From: Bacteroidia bacterium
GTDB taxonomy: Bacteria; Bacteroidota; Bacteroidia; UBA4408
Assembly (NCBI GenBank): GCA_023262495.1
Contig: JALRAS010000003.1
Location: 26,692 to 60,411 of the forward strand
Direction of reading: 5' to 3'
Length of the DNA: 33,720 nt
In this document: piece after piece, positions 1 to 8,701 of the stretch
Layout: the number at the start of each line of letters is the position of its first letter
Position numbering within the stretch: the stretch's first letter is position 1
Notes under the pieces: generated by a model
Database searches by the model: none
Seen by the model: the letters and a program-made list of their open reading frames with translations, nothing else
What the model was told of the DNA's origin: nothing
Made by a program: the position numbers and the translations under genes

Positions 1-57
1 ATTCCGAATGATTTGCTGAACTGTTTGGCGGAGCTTTTTTTTATTGATTAGTTCCAT
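1..57 (-). CDS. possible start of an unknown downstream gene (partial)
   Basis: An ATG at 57 on the minus strand opens a frame that runs without a stop to the window edge. It reads MELINKKKLRQTVQQIIRN and overlaps the last 17 bases of the preceding gene. The Lys/Gln-rich, helical-looking N-terminus is compatible with a real protein, but only 19 codons are visible and no ribosome binding site is present. Alternatively this frame is just the continuation of a frameshifted upstream gene, because an eight-A run lies right at the overlap. I do not recognise a family. Confidence 0.25.
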   Translation of the reverse strand, partial: MELINKKKLRQTVQQIIRN

Positions 58-901
58 GAGCAATATATTCAGAAGTTTTAGAGGACACGTCAAGTTGTTT
101 CCAAACAAATTCCGTTGTTCCCAGTTGTTGGTCAATAACTTGCCAGGTGGTGCCGCCATTAATCGTATATTCTAAATCAACAATGCTGGTGCCGGTTGAG
201 TTCCAAGTGATATTATAAGTTGTCGTAGAATTTAATGTTTCACCACCATTTGGTGTTAACACGGTACCATTTGAAGGCAGGGCTTCTATGGTAAAAGCAT
301 CACTATTTTGTTGAACTGAAGGAGATGAAACATCTAAAATTTTAATACGGCATGCAGTGGAGGATACGGGTGGAATTGTCCAATTGTAGTTAAAGGTATT
401 GGGGGCATTGGCAGCAATAGTGTCGTAGTTAGAGCCATTGTCGCTGCTGAATAATAAACATACCTCACTTCCTACGATATTGCCAGACCAAGTCACATTA
501 ATTTGTTGTCCGGGGTTAAAAATAAGTCCTGAAGTGGGGTAGGTAATCTGTAATGAAGGATTAACAATATTAAAAGTGGCATTACTTACATCACTCACCA
601 CAGCTGTAGTGGACTCTGTTAATCTGATAATTGCATTGCTGCTGGCGGGTCCTGTCACAGTCCACGTGTAGCTGCTTGGAAAAACACTTACACTGGTATC
701 AATACTAATAAAAGTTGCACCATTGTCAATCGAGTATTCAATATCTATCTGATTAATTCCTATCGATGCCCATGTAATGGTTTGTTGTGAACCAATAGCA
801 AAGGTTTGACCGCCATCGGGTGTGAGTAAAATCACGAATTGAGCGCTGGCTATGTTTATTGAAAATAGTAATAAAAAAGCTGAGAGGAATTTTTTCATCA
901 T
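41..901 (-). CDS. secreted protein with Ig-like repeats, apparently truncated
   Basis: The protein has a signal peptide (residues 1-20, ending IASAQ) and about three repeats of roughly 90 residues. Each opens with a motif like TPxGGxT or YPTSG, then an xxITW/NVTW strand and a YSxDNG/FSSDNG strand. This is the pattern of bacterial Ser/Thr-rich Ig-like surface proteins of the Bacteroidota. Repeats 1 and 2 are complete. Repeat 3 breaks off just after its W-strand and the protein ends in HGTNQ, with no T9SS sorting domain although one would be expected. It begins 22 bases after the cystathionine beta-synthase gene on the same strand, so the two are probably co-transcribed. Start choice is ATG at 901 or the adjacent ATG at 898. 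Function is unknown: adhesion or a structural surface role is only an inference. Confidence 0.7.
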   Translation of the reverse strand: MMKKFLSAFLLLFSINIASAQFVILLTPDGGQTFAIGSQQTITWASIGINQIDIEYSIDNGATFISIDTSVSVFPSSYTWTVTGPASSNAIIRLTESTTAVVSDVSNATFNIVNPSLQITYPTSGLIFNPGQQINVTWSGNIVGSEVCLLFSSDNGSNYDTIAANAPNTFNYNWTIPPVSSTACRIKILDVSSPSVQQNSDAFTIEALPSNGTVLTPNGGETLNSTTTYNITWNSTGTSIVDLEYTINGGTTWQVIDQQLGTTEFVWKQLDVSSKTSEYIAHGTNQ

Positions 902-922
902 TTTGTCTCTAATTCATTTTTG

Positions 923-2290
923 CTATAACATGAGTGCTTTCAATATGTCGTGTTTGGTAATGATAAATGTTTTATCGGTTTTAAAGTCTCTTACCAAAAC
1001 TGCCGGATTTGCTGGTGTTATCATTCTTGAAAGAGAGTCAATAGGGGTGGTAATATCAGCAAAAGGAAAAGCAGCCTCCATGTATTCGCTCACTAGCTTT
1101 TGCTTAACTTCCGGATTGATTACGATGGCTTCATAAATTTTATTTTCATTAACTGAACCTATAATTCTTTTATCACTCGTAACCGGTATTTGTGATATAT
1201 CTAAATTATTCATCAAAGAAAGAGCTTTTTCAACAGTGTCGTTGGCTTCAATTGTAATCAATTCACCTCCTTTATTGCTGTCAACCAAATCTTTTGCGGT
1301 TAGTCCTTTTTTATCAAAAAAACCTTTGGAACGCATCCATTCATCATTGAACATTTTTCCTAAATAGCGCGTGCCGTGATCGTGAAAAATAACTACCACA
1401 ACATCCTTTTCAGTTAGCTTATCTTTCAGTTGCATGAGTCCTGCCATGGCCGCCCCCGCACTATTACCTGCAAAAATTCCTTCTTTTTTGGTTATCTCTC
1501 GGGTCATCATAGCAGCATCCTTGTCAGTCACTTTTTCGAACAAGTCAATTACACTGAAATCAACGTTTGCAGGTAAAAAATCTTCCCCAATACCTTCTGT
1601 AATGTATGGATAAATCTCTTCCTTATCGAAAATGCCTGTCTCCTTATATTTCTTAAAAACCGACCCGTAAGTATCTATACCCCATACCTTGATATTCGGA
1701 TTTTTTTCTTTCAAATATTTACCGGTTCCGCATATGGTACCCCCCGTACCAACACCAACTACCAAGTGGGTAACCTTGCCATCAGTTTGTTCCCAAATTT
1801 CAGGACCTGTTTGTTCGTAGTGCGCCATAGCATTTGATGGGTTGTCGTACTGATTCGGTTTCCAAGAGTTTGGAATTTCCTTTTCTAGCCTAGAAGATAC
1901 AGAATAATATGACCTCGGATCTTCAGGTTCCACATTGGTTGGGCATACAATGACATCTGCTCCAAATGCTCGCAAGGCATCAACCTTTTCTTTACTTTGT
2001 TTGTCGGTGGTGGTAAAAATACACTTATATCCTTTTATGATTGCAGCAATAGCTAGCCCCATCCCTGTATTTCCGCTTGTGCCCTCAATAATTGTTCCTC
2101 CGGGTTTCAACCTTCCGTCTTTCTCCGCATCTTCAATCATTTTAAGTGCCATTCTGTCTTTTATGGAATTGCCGGGGTTGAAGGTTTCAATTTTAGCAAG
2201 TACGGTGGCTTTACAATCTTTGGTTAGTTGATTAATTCTTACAAGGGGTGTATTCCCTATGGTTTCAAGTATGTTGTTGTATATTTTCAT
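923..2290 (-). CDS. cbs: cystathionine beta-synthase (PLP enzyme with CBS domain pair)
   Basis: Fold type II PLP enzyme that condenses serine (or an activated serine) with homocysteine to make cystathionine in the cytosol. The N-terminal domain has IGNTPL at residues 11-16, the PLP lysine K44 in PGNSIKDR, the substrate loop GTSGNTG at 70-76, and the phosphate-binding GVGTGGT. The C-terminal ~110 residues carry two CBS-type repeats (VEKALSLMNNLDISQIPV and a weaker second copy), which normally regulate the enzyme. No heme-binding N-terminal domain is present. Length (455 residues) suits a full bacterial CBS rather than a cysteine synthase. A longer frame starts at 2311, but its extra seven residues lie across a good -7 promoter box at 2309-2316, so I use ATG 2290. 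The secreted Ig-like gene follows 22 bases later. Confidence 0.92.
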   Translation of the reverse strand: MKIYNNILETIGNTPLVRINQLTKDCKATVLAKIETFNPGNSIKDRMALKMIEDAEKDGRLKPGGTIIEGTSGNTGMGLAIAAIIKGYKCIFTTTDKQSKEKVDALRAFGADVIVCPTNVEPEDPRSYYSVSSRLEKEIPNSWKPNQYDNPSNAMAHYEQTGPEIWEQTDGKVTHLVVGVGTGGTICGTGKYLKEKNPNIKVWGIDTYGSVFKKYKETGIFDKEEIYPYITEGIGEDFLPANVDFSVIDLFEKVTDKDAAMMTREITKKEGIFAGNSAGAAMAGLMQLKDKLTEKDVVVVIFHDHGTRYLGKMFNDEWMRSKGFFDKKGLTAKDLVDSNKGGELITIEANDTVEKALSLMNNLDISQIPVTSDKRIIGSVNENKIYEAIVINPEVKQKLVSEYMEAAFPFADITTPIDSLSRMITPANPAVLVRDFKTDKTFIITKHDILKALML

Positions 2291-2308
2291 TTGTTTAATA
2301 GATAAATG

Positions 2309-2316
2309 CAAAGTTA
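2309..2316 (-). promoter_or_regulatory. -7 box of the cbs promoter
   Basis: Read on the minus strand this is TAACTTTG, an exact match to the Bacteroidota -7 consensus TAnnTTTG. Transcription would begin near 2304, giving a leader of about 14 bases to ATG 2290. This excludes the upstream ATG at 2311 as the start. Confidence 0.6.
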
Positions 2317-2713
2317 ATCAATCATTTAATAATTAAGAATTTTTTACGAGGCAATTAATTCATGTAAAAAGTAAGGTGTGCTTTTACTTGATCTCATCAA
2401 CTATGATTTATGCTTTCAATCCATCAAATGAGCAAGTTACGAAAGAAGGAAACCTCTTAGAGCATTGTTTGTGTGATGCATTCTCTGTAATCATTACGAA
2501 TTGCAGTAAAAATTTCCACCTATTGAATAGGATGGCAATCACAATTAAACGATGTGGTATTGCAATCGAATAATGTACTGAGTAAGTTAAAACGAGTGGA
2601 AAAATATTACTATCAACTCAAAATCGGGCCCCTACACCTGATAACAATGGTTAATCAAAGAATTTTTTTAGTTGCCAAAAAACAGTAATTTTGCTGCTTA
2701 ACTTATCACACTG
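2317..2713. other. intergenic region between divergent genes, no convincing gene
   Basis: About 400 bases between divergent cbs and the M43 protease. A 65-codon frame at 2376-2573 has no recognisable domain, signal peptide or promoter and its composition looks random. I see no tRNA or clear hairpin. The right end holds the protease promoter. The long distance leaves room for regulatory sites or a small RNA, but nothing in the sequence points to one. Confidence 0.5.
2686..2693 (+). promoter_or_regulatory. -7 box of the M43 protease promoter
   Basis: TAATTTTG matches TAnnTTTG exactly. A T-rich segment about 19 bases upstream could serve as the -33 element, although the TTG there is not ideal. 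It leaves a leader of about 15 bases before ATG 2714. Confidence 0.55.
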
Positions 2714-4657
2714 ATGAAAAAATATACGCTTATTCTATTGACGGCAATTGGTTTTTTATTTGCCAAAAACACATTCGCTCAACTCAGGGCCACCGCAACC
2801 AACATTCATAGTGCTGCGGTGAATAATCAAAGCCCTCAAAAGGTTGGCCCACAACAAAGAAATTGTGGTACCATGGATTATTTGGCAAAGCAAATTTTAG
2901 CCAATCCTTCTCTGTCTGCTCGGATGAATGACCAAAAGCAACGTTTAAAAAATTATGTTGATAATCATTATGAGGAGCTTAGTCAACAAAAGGTTATTTA
3001 TACCATCCCTACCGTGGTGCATGTGGTGTACAGAAACGCAACCGAAAACATCAGCGATGCTCAAATAATATCTCAAATTACTGTGCTTAACGAGGATTTT
3101 CGTAAGCTAAATACCGATGTAGGCAGTGTGCCTGCTGTGTGGGCAAATTTGGCTGCCGATGCCGGTATTGAGTTTTGTTTAGCTACCCGCGACCCTCAAG
3201 GAAATGCCACTAATGGCATTACAAGAACTTCTTCAACCCAGTCCTCTTTTGATGTTTCAAACAACAATATGAAGTTTAATAGTACAGGAGGAAAAAATGC
3301 ATGGCCTACCGATCAGTACCTTAATATTTGGGTTTGTAATCTCGATGGAAGTTTGCTCGGATATGCTCAGTTTCCCGGAGGCGGATCACCCTCAACAGAT
3401 GGAGTTGTGGTTGATTATGATGATTTTGGAACTACAGGAACAGCAACACCTCCTTTCAACTTAGGGAGAACAGCAACTCATGAAGTAGGACATTGGTTGG
3501 GCTTGTACCATATTTGGGGAGATGAGCCAAATTGTGCTGCCGATGATGGTGTGGCTGATACGCCTCAGCAAAAGGATAAAAATTATGGATGCCCTTCGTT
3601 TCCGCAAGGGAGCAGCCAAGCAGGTGGCAGTTGCTCAGGATCAAGTCCGGGTGCAATGTTTATGAATTATATGGATTATGTAGATGATGCTTGTATGTAT
3701 ATGTTCACCAATGGGCAAAAGGCCAATATGATAGCTGCGCTTACGCAAGACAGAGCGCCTTTGCTCACATCCAACGGTTGCAGTGGCGTTATTCCAAATC
3801 CAAACACCTGCGACAGCATCACTAACTATGCTGCAAATGCTACCCCTCAAATTTATCGTCCAAGCGAAGTAGGTGCAACGGGCACCGGTTGGGTTTCAGG
3901 AACAAACAGCTTTTTAGACAAAGCTAAAGCAGATAAATACACCGCCTCAACAGGATTGCAAATAAAAGGTCTGTGGATTTATTTTGGCGCATTATACAGC
4001 CCAGGAAGTGGAACATCAACCGTAACCTATAAAGTATGGAATGCCAACGGTACTGCAGGAGCACCCAATACTACTTTGGGTAGCCAAACTACTACAACAC
4101 TGAACATATACAATAACTTAATCTTAAACCCTTCTCAACCAACTTATGTGCAGTTTCCTTCTCAGATTGCTCATACAGGAACATTTTATGCAGGTGTTGA
4201 GTTTGATCCGAGCAATGGCGATAGTATTGCAGTGGTTACTAATACGATGAATCTTTCTCCAAATACGGCATGGGAGCAATGGAGCAACAACGTTTGGTAC
4301 GCCTATGATAATGCTAACAGTTGGAATGCGCAAATGTCTCATCTCATGTTCCCGGTATTGTGCTCACCAACAACTACTCAAGACTACAGCTATCCTGTAA
4401 ATCAATTTGACATAGAGGTGTTTCCTAATCCCGTTAATGATATATTGTATATAGGGCTTTCGAATGATGTGTTGAATCAGCAACCAATCGAAATTAATGT
4501 GGTAAATATGCTCGGTGAAGTGGTAGCATCTAAAAAAATGCTGGCAAACAGTTCAACGGTGAGTTTAGCACTTGCCGATTTAAGCAATGGATTGTATGTG
4601 TTGGAAGTAAAACAAAACGAAAAGGTGAGCTTCAAGAAATTCCAGGTAGCACACTAA
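2714..4657 (+). CDS. secreted M43-type zinc metalloprotease with T9SS sorting domain
   Basis: A pappalysin/cytophagalysin-like metalloprotease exported through the outer membrane. Residues 1-22 are a signal peptide (ends NTFAQ). The propeptide-like region is followed by the catalytic domain: the zinc motif HEVGHWLGLYH starts at residue 256 (HExxHxxGxxH complete), and a Met-turn MNYMDY follows after two Cys-containing loops typical of this family. A beta-sandwich-like region covers about 370-555. The last ~80 residues (about 564-647) are a type A T9SS sorting domain with FPNPVND near its start and NGLYVLEVKQN near its end. The gene stands alone between its own promoter and a strong terminator. 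Substrate is unknown; a role in extracellular protein breakdown is inferred from family. Confidence 0.9.
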   Translation: MKKYTLILLTAIGFLFAKNTFAQLRATATNIHSAAVNNQSPQKVGPQQRNCGTMDYLAKQILANPSLSARMNDQKQRLKNYVDNHYEELSQQKVIYTIPTVVHVVYRNATENISDAQIISQITVLNEDFRKLNTDVGSVPAVWANLAADAGIEFCLATRDPQGNATNGITRTSSTQSSFDVSNNNMKFNSTGGKNAWPTDQYLNIWVCNLDGSLLGYAQFPGGGSPSTDGVVVDYDDFGTTGTATPPFNLGRTATHEVGHWLGLYHIWGDEPNCAADDGVADTPQQKDKNYGCPSFPQGSSQAGGSCSGSSPGAMFMNYMDYVDDACMYMFTNGQKANMIAALTQDRAPLLTSNGCSGVIPNPNTCDSITNYAANATPQIYRPSEVGATGTGWVSGTNSFLDKAKADKYTASTGLQIKGLWIYFGALYSPGSGTSTVTYKVWNANGTAGAPNTTLGSQTTTTLNIYNNLILNPSQPTYVQFPSQIAHTGTFYAGVEFDPSNGDSIAVVTNTMNLSPNTAWEQWSNNVWYAYDNANSWNAQMSHLMFPVLCSPTTTQDYSYPVNQFDIEVFPNPVNDILYIGLSNDVLNQQPIEINVVNMLGEVVASKKMLANSSTVSLALADLSNGLYVLEVKQNEKVSFKKFQVAH

Positions 4658-4675
4658 TAAATATTTTAATGAAAG

Positions 4676-4708
4676 GAAGAGTCCACCATAAGTGGACTCT
4701 TCGTTTTT
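4676..4708 (+). terminator. intrinsic terminator after the M43 protease
   Basis: A perfect 11-bp stem GAAGAGTCCAC / GTGGACTCTTC with a 5-base loop, followed by GTTTTT. It begins 18 bases after the protease stop. Confidence 0.9.
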
Positions 4709-4715
4709 AGGACCT

Positions 4716-5411
4716 ATGTATAAACATATATTTTTTGATTTAGACCACACCCTTTGGGATTTTGAAAGCAATTCTAAAGAGGCGCTGTTTGAAATTTTTA
4801 TTGAGCTGCAGTTAAATAATATTTTAGGTTGTGCCTTTGAAGATTTTTTAAAAACCTATCATCGTATCAACCAGCAATATTGGGATGAGTATAAAATGGG
4901 AAAGGTATCACGAGAAACGCTGCGTAATGCCCGTTTTGCAGATACACTTTCAACTTTCAATCCAGATAGTGCCACACTATCTCTTCAAATAAGTGAGGCA
5001 TATATTGCCCGAAGCCCATACAAAAAGCAGCTTTTTGATGGTGCTGTAAGGGTGCTGGACTACCTTACGCACAAAGGATATAAATTGCACATTATTACCA
5101 ACGGATTCAATGAAGTGCAGTTTATTAAGTTAACAGAAAGCAAGTTGCTGCCTTATTTTAAAACCATTACCACCTCTGAGAATGCAGGTCATAACAAGCC
5201 CGATGCCAAAATATTTATGCATGCATTAAATGCTGCAGGAGCATCAACAAATGAGAGCATCATGATTGGCGATAATAAAGAAGCTGATATTATAGGAGCT
5301 CTAAATGCTGGGCTTACAGCTATTTGGTTTAACCCCGAAAAAACAATGGTTGAACATGATTCAAGGTATAAAACCATTTACCATTTGCTGGAACTTGAAG
5401 AAATTTTCTAG
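4716..5411 (+). CDS. yjjG: YjjG/YfnB-type HAD nucleotidase
   Basis: A HAD-superfamily phosphatase of the noncanonical pyrimidine nucleotidase group, which dephosphorylates nucleoside monophosphates and protects against damaged pyrimidines. Visible motifs: I, FFDLDHTLWDF with both Asp residues near the N-terminus; II, IITNGF; III, the Lys in HNKPDAKIF; IV, IMIGDNKEADIIGA. The alpha-helical cap lies between motifs I and II. Length 231 residues suits the family. A longer frame starts with GTG at 4692, inside the upstream terminator stem, so ATG 4716 is the credible start. It is convergent with DUF1599, with 11 bases between stops. Family is confident; exact substrate is not shown by sequence. 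Confidence 0.85.
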   Translation: MYKHIFFDLDHTLWDFESNSKEALFEIFIELQLNNILGCAFEDFLKTYHRINQQYWDEYKMGKVSRETLRNARFADTLSTFNPDSATLSLQISEAYIARSPYKKQLFDGAVRVLDYLTHKGYKLHIITNGFNEVQFIKLTESKLLPYFKTITTSENAGHNKPDAKIFMHALNAAGASTNESIMIGDNKEADIIGALNAGLTAIWFNPEKTMVEHDSRYKTIYHLLELEEIF

Positions 5412-5422
5412 AGAAAATTGAT

Positions 5423-5968
5423 TTACTGATTCATTTTAATCAATGCAAATACAGCGTAATTAATCATATCCAAGTAGTTGGCATCTATTCCTTCAGATAC
5501 CAATGTTTTTCCGGCATTATCTTCAATTTGTTTGGTGCGTAGTATTTTCATTAGAATTAAATCAGTGATTGAACTCACACGCATGTCGCGCCAGGCCTCT
5601 CCATAATCATGATTTTTGTTGCTCATTAAATCTTTGGCTGTTTTAATGTACTTATCGTAAAGCGCCATCGTAAACTGCTCGTCCATGGTATTTTCAACAG
5701 ATATGCCCAACTCCAACTGTATCAAACCTATTACAGAATAGTTGATGATACCTATAAATTCACCCTGAATATCCTCATCTACCTTTGATACCCCTTTTTC
5801 TTGAATGCTTCTGATGCGTTGCGCCTTGATAAATAGTTGGTCGGTAATTGAGCTGTGTCTTAATATTCTCCATGCTGTGCCATAGTCTTTCATTTTCTTT
5901 AAAAAAAGCTCTCGGCAAATGAATATTTCCTTATCGTATTGATCGGAGGTGTTTAACTTATTTCCCAT
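5423..5968 (-). CDS. DUF1599 protein with duplicated domain
   Basis: A 181-residue cytosolic protein made of two copies of one helical module. Copy 1 (about 18-88) has KKMKDYGTAWRILRHSSITD followed by INYSVIGLIQLELG. Copy 2 (about 108-180) has NHDYGEAWRDMRVSSITD followed by INYAVFALIKMNQ. The DYGxAWRxxRxSSITD signature is that of DUF1599, which has been linked by comparative genomics to nucleotide modification, although its reaction is not established. Divergent from folP, an arrangement that recurs in Bacteroidota. A candidate promoter is present 37-66 bases upstream. Confidence 0.85.
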   Translation of the reverse strand: MGNKLNTSDQYDKEIFICRELFLKKMKDYGTAWRILRHSSITDQLFIKAQRIRSIQEKGVSKVDEDIQGEFIGIINYSVIGLIQLELGISVENTMDEQFTMALYDKYIKTAKDLMSNKNHDYGEAWRDMRVSSITDLILMKILRTKQIEDNAGKTLVSEGIDANYLDMINYAVFALIKMNQ

Positions 5969-6004
5969 AGTTGGTTAATGACAGTTTGTTAAATTCAATG
6001 AGAT

Positions 6005-6034
6005 GAAAAATATTTGAATTATTTTTACTCCCAA
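6005..6034 (-). promoter_or_regulatory. candidate promoter of the DUF1599 gene
   Basis: On the minus strand: TTG, 19 bases, then TATTTTTC, one mismatch from TAnnTTTG. The spacing is right. The leader would be about 30 bases. Confidence 0.4.
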
Positions 6035-6053
6035 TAAATTGTCAGCAAAGTAA

Positions 6054-6914
6054 ATGATAAATCCTTTATCGACACAAATTCCATTCTCAATTAATATAAA
6101 AGGTAAGCTTTTGTCCTTGTCTAAACCAATTGTAATGGGTGTTGTAAATATTACTCCCGATTCTTTTTTTAAAAATAGCCGTGTACATGACTTGGAAGAA
6201 TTGTGCAGCAAGGTGCAAGAAATGTGGGAGCTCGGAGCAGCTATCATTGATATTGGTGCAGCAAGCAGCAGGCCTGGTGCGAAATTGGTGTCTTCAAACG
6301 ATGAGTTGAAAGTACTGTTACCTGCGCTGCAATCATTGGTTAAAAAATTTCCCGAAATTCCTTTTTCTATAGATACATACAACGCTGAAACTGCTCGTGC
6401 CTGTGTAGGCGAAGGAGCTGCAGTCATCAATGATATTTCTTCAGGAAGCATTGATTCCAATATGTTTCAAACAATAGCATCTTTACGTGTACCATACATC
6501 ATGATGCACATGCAGGGCATTCCTGAAAATATGCAGCAAAATCCAACTTATTCAGATGTTTTAGATGAAATCATCGAGTTTTTTTTGAAAAAGATTTTAC
6601 TCGCCCGAGATAGCGGTGTTAATGATATCATCATTGATCCTGGCTTCGGTTTTGGAAAAACACTTGAGCATAATTATTTTTTGCTTCGATATTTGAAGCA
6701 ACTGAATATTTTGCAATTACCCATATTATGCGGGCTTTCTCGAAAATCATTTATCAACAATGTAATACATACAAAGCCCGAAACAGCACTCAATGGAACA
6801 ACAGTGCTCAATACCATTGCATTGTTAAATGGCGCAAATATTTTGCGTGTGCATGATGTATTGGAAGCCAAACAAGCAATTGACTTGATTAACTTTTATC
6901 AAACCGCCAATTAG
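6054..6914 (+). CDS. folP: dihydropteroate synthase
   Basis: Joins para-aminobenzoate to the pterin pyrophosphate in folate synthesis; the target of sulfonamides. Key motifs: MGVVNITPDSFF (pterin loop 1, about residues 28-39), DIGAASSRPGA (loop 2), FSIDTYNAE, VINDISSG, and IIDPGFGFGKT followed by the SRKSF segment. Length (286) is normal. The start at 6054 is the first ATG in frame with a complete N-terminus. A weak promoter candidate lies at 6014-6041 (TTG, 18 bases, TAAATTG). The next gene, a secreted metalloprotease, starts 2 bases after the folP stop, so translation is likely coupled. Confidence 0.95.
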   Translation: MINPLSTQIPFSINIKGKLLSLSKPIVMGVVNITPDSFFKNSRVHDLEELCSKVQEMWELGAAIIDIGAASSRPGAKLVSSNDELKVLLPALQSLVKKFPEIPFSIDTYNAETARACVGEGAAVINDISSGSIDSNMFQTIASLRVPYIMMHMQGIPENMQQNPTYSDVLDEIIEFFLKKILLARDSGVNDIIIDPGFGFGKTLEHNYFLLRYLKQLNILQLPILCGLSRKSFINNVIHTKPETALNGTTVLNTIALLNGANILRVHDVLEAKQAIDLINFYQTAN

Positions 6915-6916
6915 TC

Positions 6917-8674
6917 ATGAGAGGTGTACCGCCAAATCAATTATATTTTTTGTTGCTTTTTCTGCTAAGCATCAATGCAAACGCACAATGTGGGTTGTAT
7001 GAGGTATTGTTAGAGGAAAAAGTGCGCGAAAGTGCGTTGGTGGTTGAAGGTCGCGTAGAAAGCCAGAGTTGTTTTCATCACCGAAGCAATCAAAAAATTT
7101 ATACCCTTAATACCATTCATGTTTACGGGGTATTTAAAGGGAACACCGCGCGTGAAATAAAAATTATTACTGCTGGAGGTCGTATTGGTCAGCATATGGA
7201 ATTGGCCTCCTCGCTACTTACGCTGCATGTTGGGCAATCAGGAATGTTTTTTCTAAATAAATATTCAGATGCAGCTGTTGCAAACGACATAGTTTATGAG
7301 GTTTACGCTTCCGCCCAAGGTTTCTATTGTTACAACTTCCATGAAAGCAAGGTTGGCGATGTATTCATGCAAATGAGTAACAATGGTAATGCCTTTTATA
7401 AAATGCTGGCAGATGATTATGGCTTAAATAAAAAGATGGAATATCAGTCATTTGATTGGCATGTTGGATCAAACTCAAATCGCCTTACCTTTATCAATGA
7501 TTTCTCTCCCCAAACAATAAATGCAGGTGCAGGAGAGCCGCTCACTGTTTCAGGTTTTGGATTCGGCAACACACGAGATACCAGTAAAGTTTGGTTCAAA
7601 AATGCCGACAACGCAGGTGCCAGCGAAATAGCTGCAGAGGCAGCACAGTACCTCTCATGGTCAGATACCAAAATCGTGGTTATAGTGCCAAGTAAGGCAG
7701 GTACCGGAAAGATTTCGGTTACTGTAGGAACAATACGTGATCAAAGTACCCAAACATTAAAGATTAATTATGCTTTCATCAATACCGGCACGAACGCATT
7801 ATTACACATCCCCAAACATATTTCGCGCAATGCAAACAGAGGATATGTGTGGAACATGAATAAAAACTTTGAAAGTGACAGTACAGCTGTATCTGAGTTT
7901 TTGATATCCTTTAAAAAATGGCGGTGCAAAACATTTATCAATTGGTCTATAGGAAGAAACACTGATATTAATTTTTCTGAGAGAGACACAGTGAGTGTAA
8001 TAACCTTTGATGAACGCAATGAGCTGCCTGCTGGGGTGCTTGGATTGTGTTATGCCTATTACAGCGGATGCACTGAGGATGACTGGTACATAGAAGAGCA
8101 AGATATGCTATTCAGAAAAACCGATCGTTGGTATTTTGGAAATGGTACCACACCTTCCAATAAAGTTGATTTTCAATCTGTGGCTTTGCATGAACTCGGT
8201 CATGCGCATCAATTGGCACATGTTATAGATAACAATGATTTAATGCATTTTTCAATTAACACAGGAGTGCAAAAAAGAAATATCGAGGCCCTTAATTTGA
8301 CGGCTGCACAACAAATGGTAAATGGCAGTGTTGAAAGCGCTCCTTGTGGGAAACCTAAAATGCAATTGCTTGATGCTGATTTATGCAACGATGAACTTTT
8401 TGGATTTTATAATTACCGCATCTACCCCAACCCGTTTGACGAAAATTTAAATGTTGAGCTATATCTCACAAGAGATGATATACTTAAAATTCAATTGTTC
8501 GATATTACAGGTAAGTTGATAGGGGGCTACGAAAATGAAGAAGTTACTAAAGGTATTTTTGCCATTAATTTTAATATCCCACAGGAACAAATAAGCAACG
8601 GGTTATACATCATGAAGATTGATTTTGGAGAGGAAAAAACAATCAGAAAATTGATGCGTTTTTCGGGCAAATAA
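6917..8674 (+). CDS. secreted metzincin-like metalloprotease with TIG and T9SS sorting domains
   Basis: Signal peptide at 1-23 (ends NANAQ). Residues about 25-180 form an unassigned beta-rich domain with AxVVEGRVES and a VFKG strand, reminiscent of netrin-like folds. An IPT/TIG domain follows (about 193-290, opening FINDFSPQTINAGAGE). The catalytic part has HELGHAHQLAH at residues 425-435: zinc His residues at 425, 429 and 435 and Glu 426 are present, while the metzincin Gly position is Gln 432. LMHF at 442-445 supplies a likely Met-turn. The final ~80 residues are a T9SS sorting domain (YPNPFDENL ... NGLYIMKI). Starting 2 bases after folP, it shares that transcript, with no obvious functional link. 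Proteolytic activity is inferred from motif only. Confidence 0.85.
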   Translation: MRGVPPNQLYFLLLFLLSINANAQCGLYEVLLEEKVRESALVVEGRVESQSCFHHRSNQKIYTLNTIHVYGVFKGNTAREIKIITAGGRIGQHMELASSLLTLHVGQSGMFFLNKYSDAAVANDIVYEVYASAQGFYCYNFHESKVGDVFMQMSNNGNAFYKMLADDYGLNKKMEYQSFDWHVGSNSNRLTFINDFSPQTINAGAGEPLTVSGFGFGNTRDTSKVWFKNADNAGASEIAAEAAQYLSWSDTKIVVIVPSKAGTGKISVTVGTIRDQSTQTLKINYAFINTGTNALLHIPKHISRNANRGYVWNMNKNFESDSTAVSEFLISFKKWRCKTFINWSIGRNTDINFSERDTVSVITFDERNELPAGVLGLCYAYYSGCTEDDWYIEEQDMLFRKTDRWYFGNGTTPSNKVDFQSVALHELGHAHQLAHVIDNNDLMHFSINTGVQKRNIEALNLTAAQQMVNGSVESAPCGKPKMQLLDADLCNDELFGFYNYRIYPNPFDENLNVELYLTRDDILKIQLFDITGKLIGGYENEEVTKGIFAINFNIPQEQISNGLYIMKIDFGEEKTIRKLMRFSGK

Positions 8675-8682
8675 AACGCTTT

Positions 8683-8701
8683 CCCATTTTTTATGGGTTT
8701 T
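8683..8701 (+). terminator. weak hairpin between convergent genes
   Basis: A 5-bp stem CCCAT / ATGGG with a 5-T loop, followed by TTTT. It overlaps the stop codon of the convergent gene on the minus strand. Too short to be certain. Confidence 0.3.

Noticed and set aside
2291-2311. Upstream ATG for cbs
   Set aside because: The -7 box TAACTTTG overlaps it, so the transcript starts downstream.
2376-2573. 65-codon ORF between cbs and the M43 protease
   Set aside because: No promoter, signal or domain, and its composition looks random.
4692-4715. GTG start for the YjjG-like gene
   Set aside because: It lies in the right arm of the upstream terminator; the family begins at the ATG at 4716.
6917-8674. 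Loss of protease activity due to Gln in the metzincin motif
   Set aside because: All zinc ligands and the Glu are present, and similar Gln forms appear to be a normal variant in this group, so I do not call it inactive.
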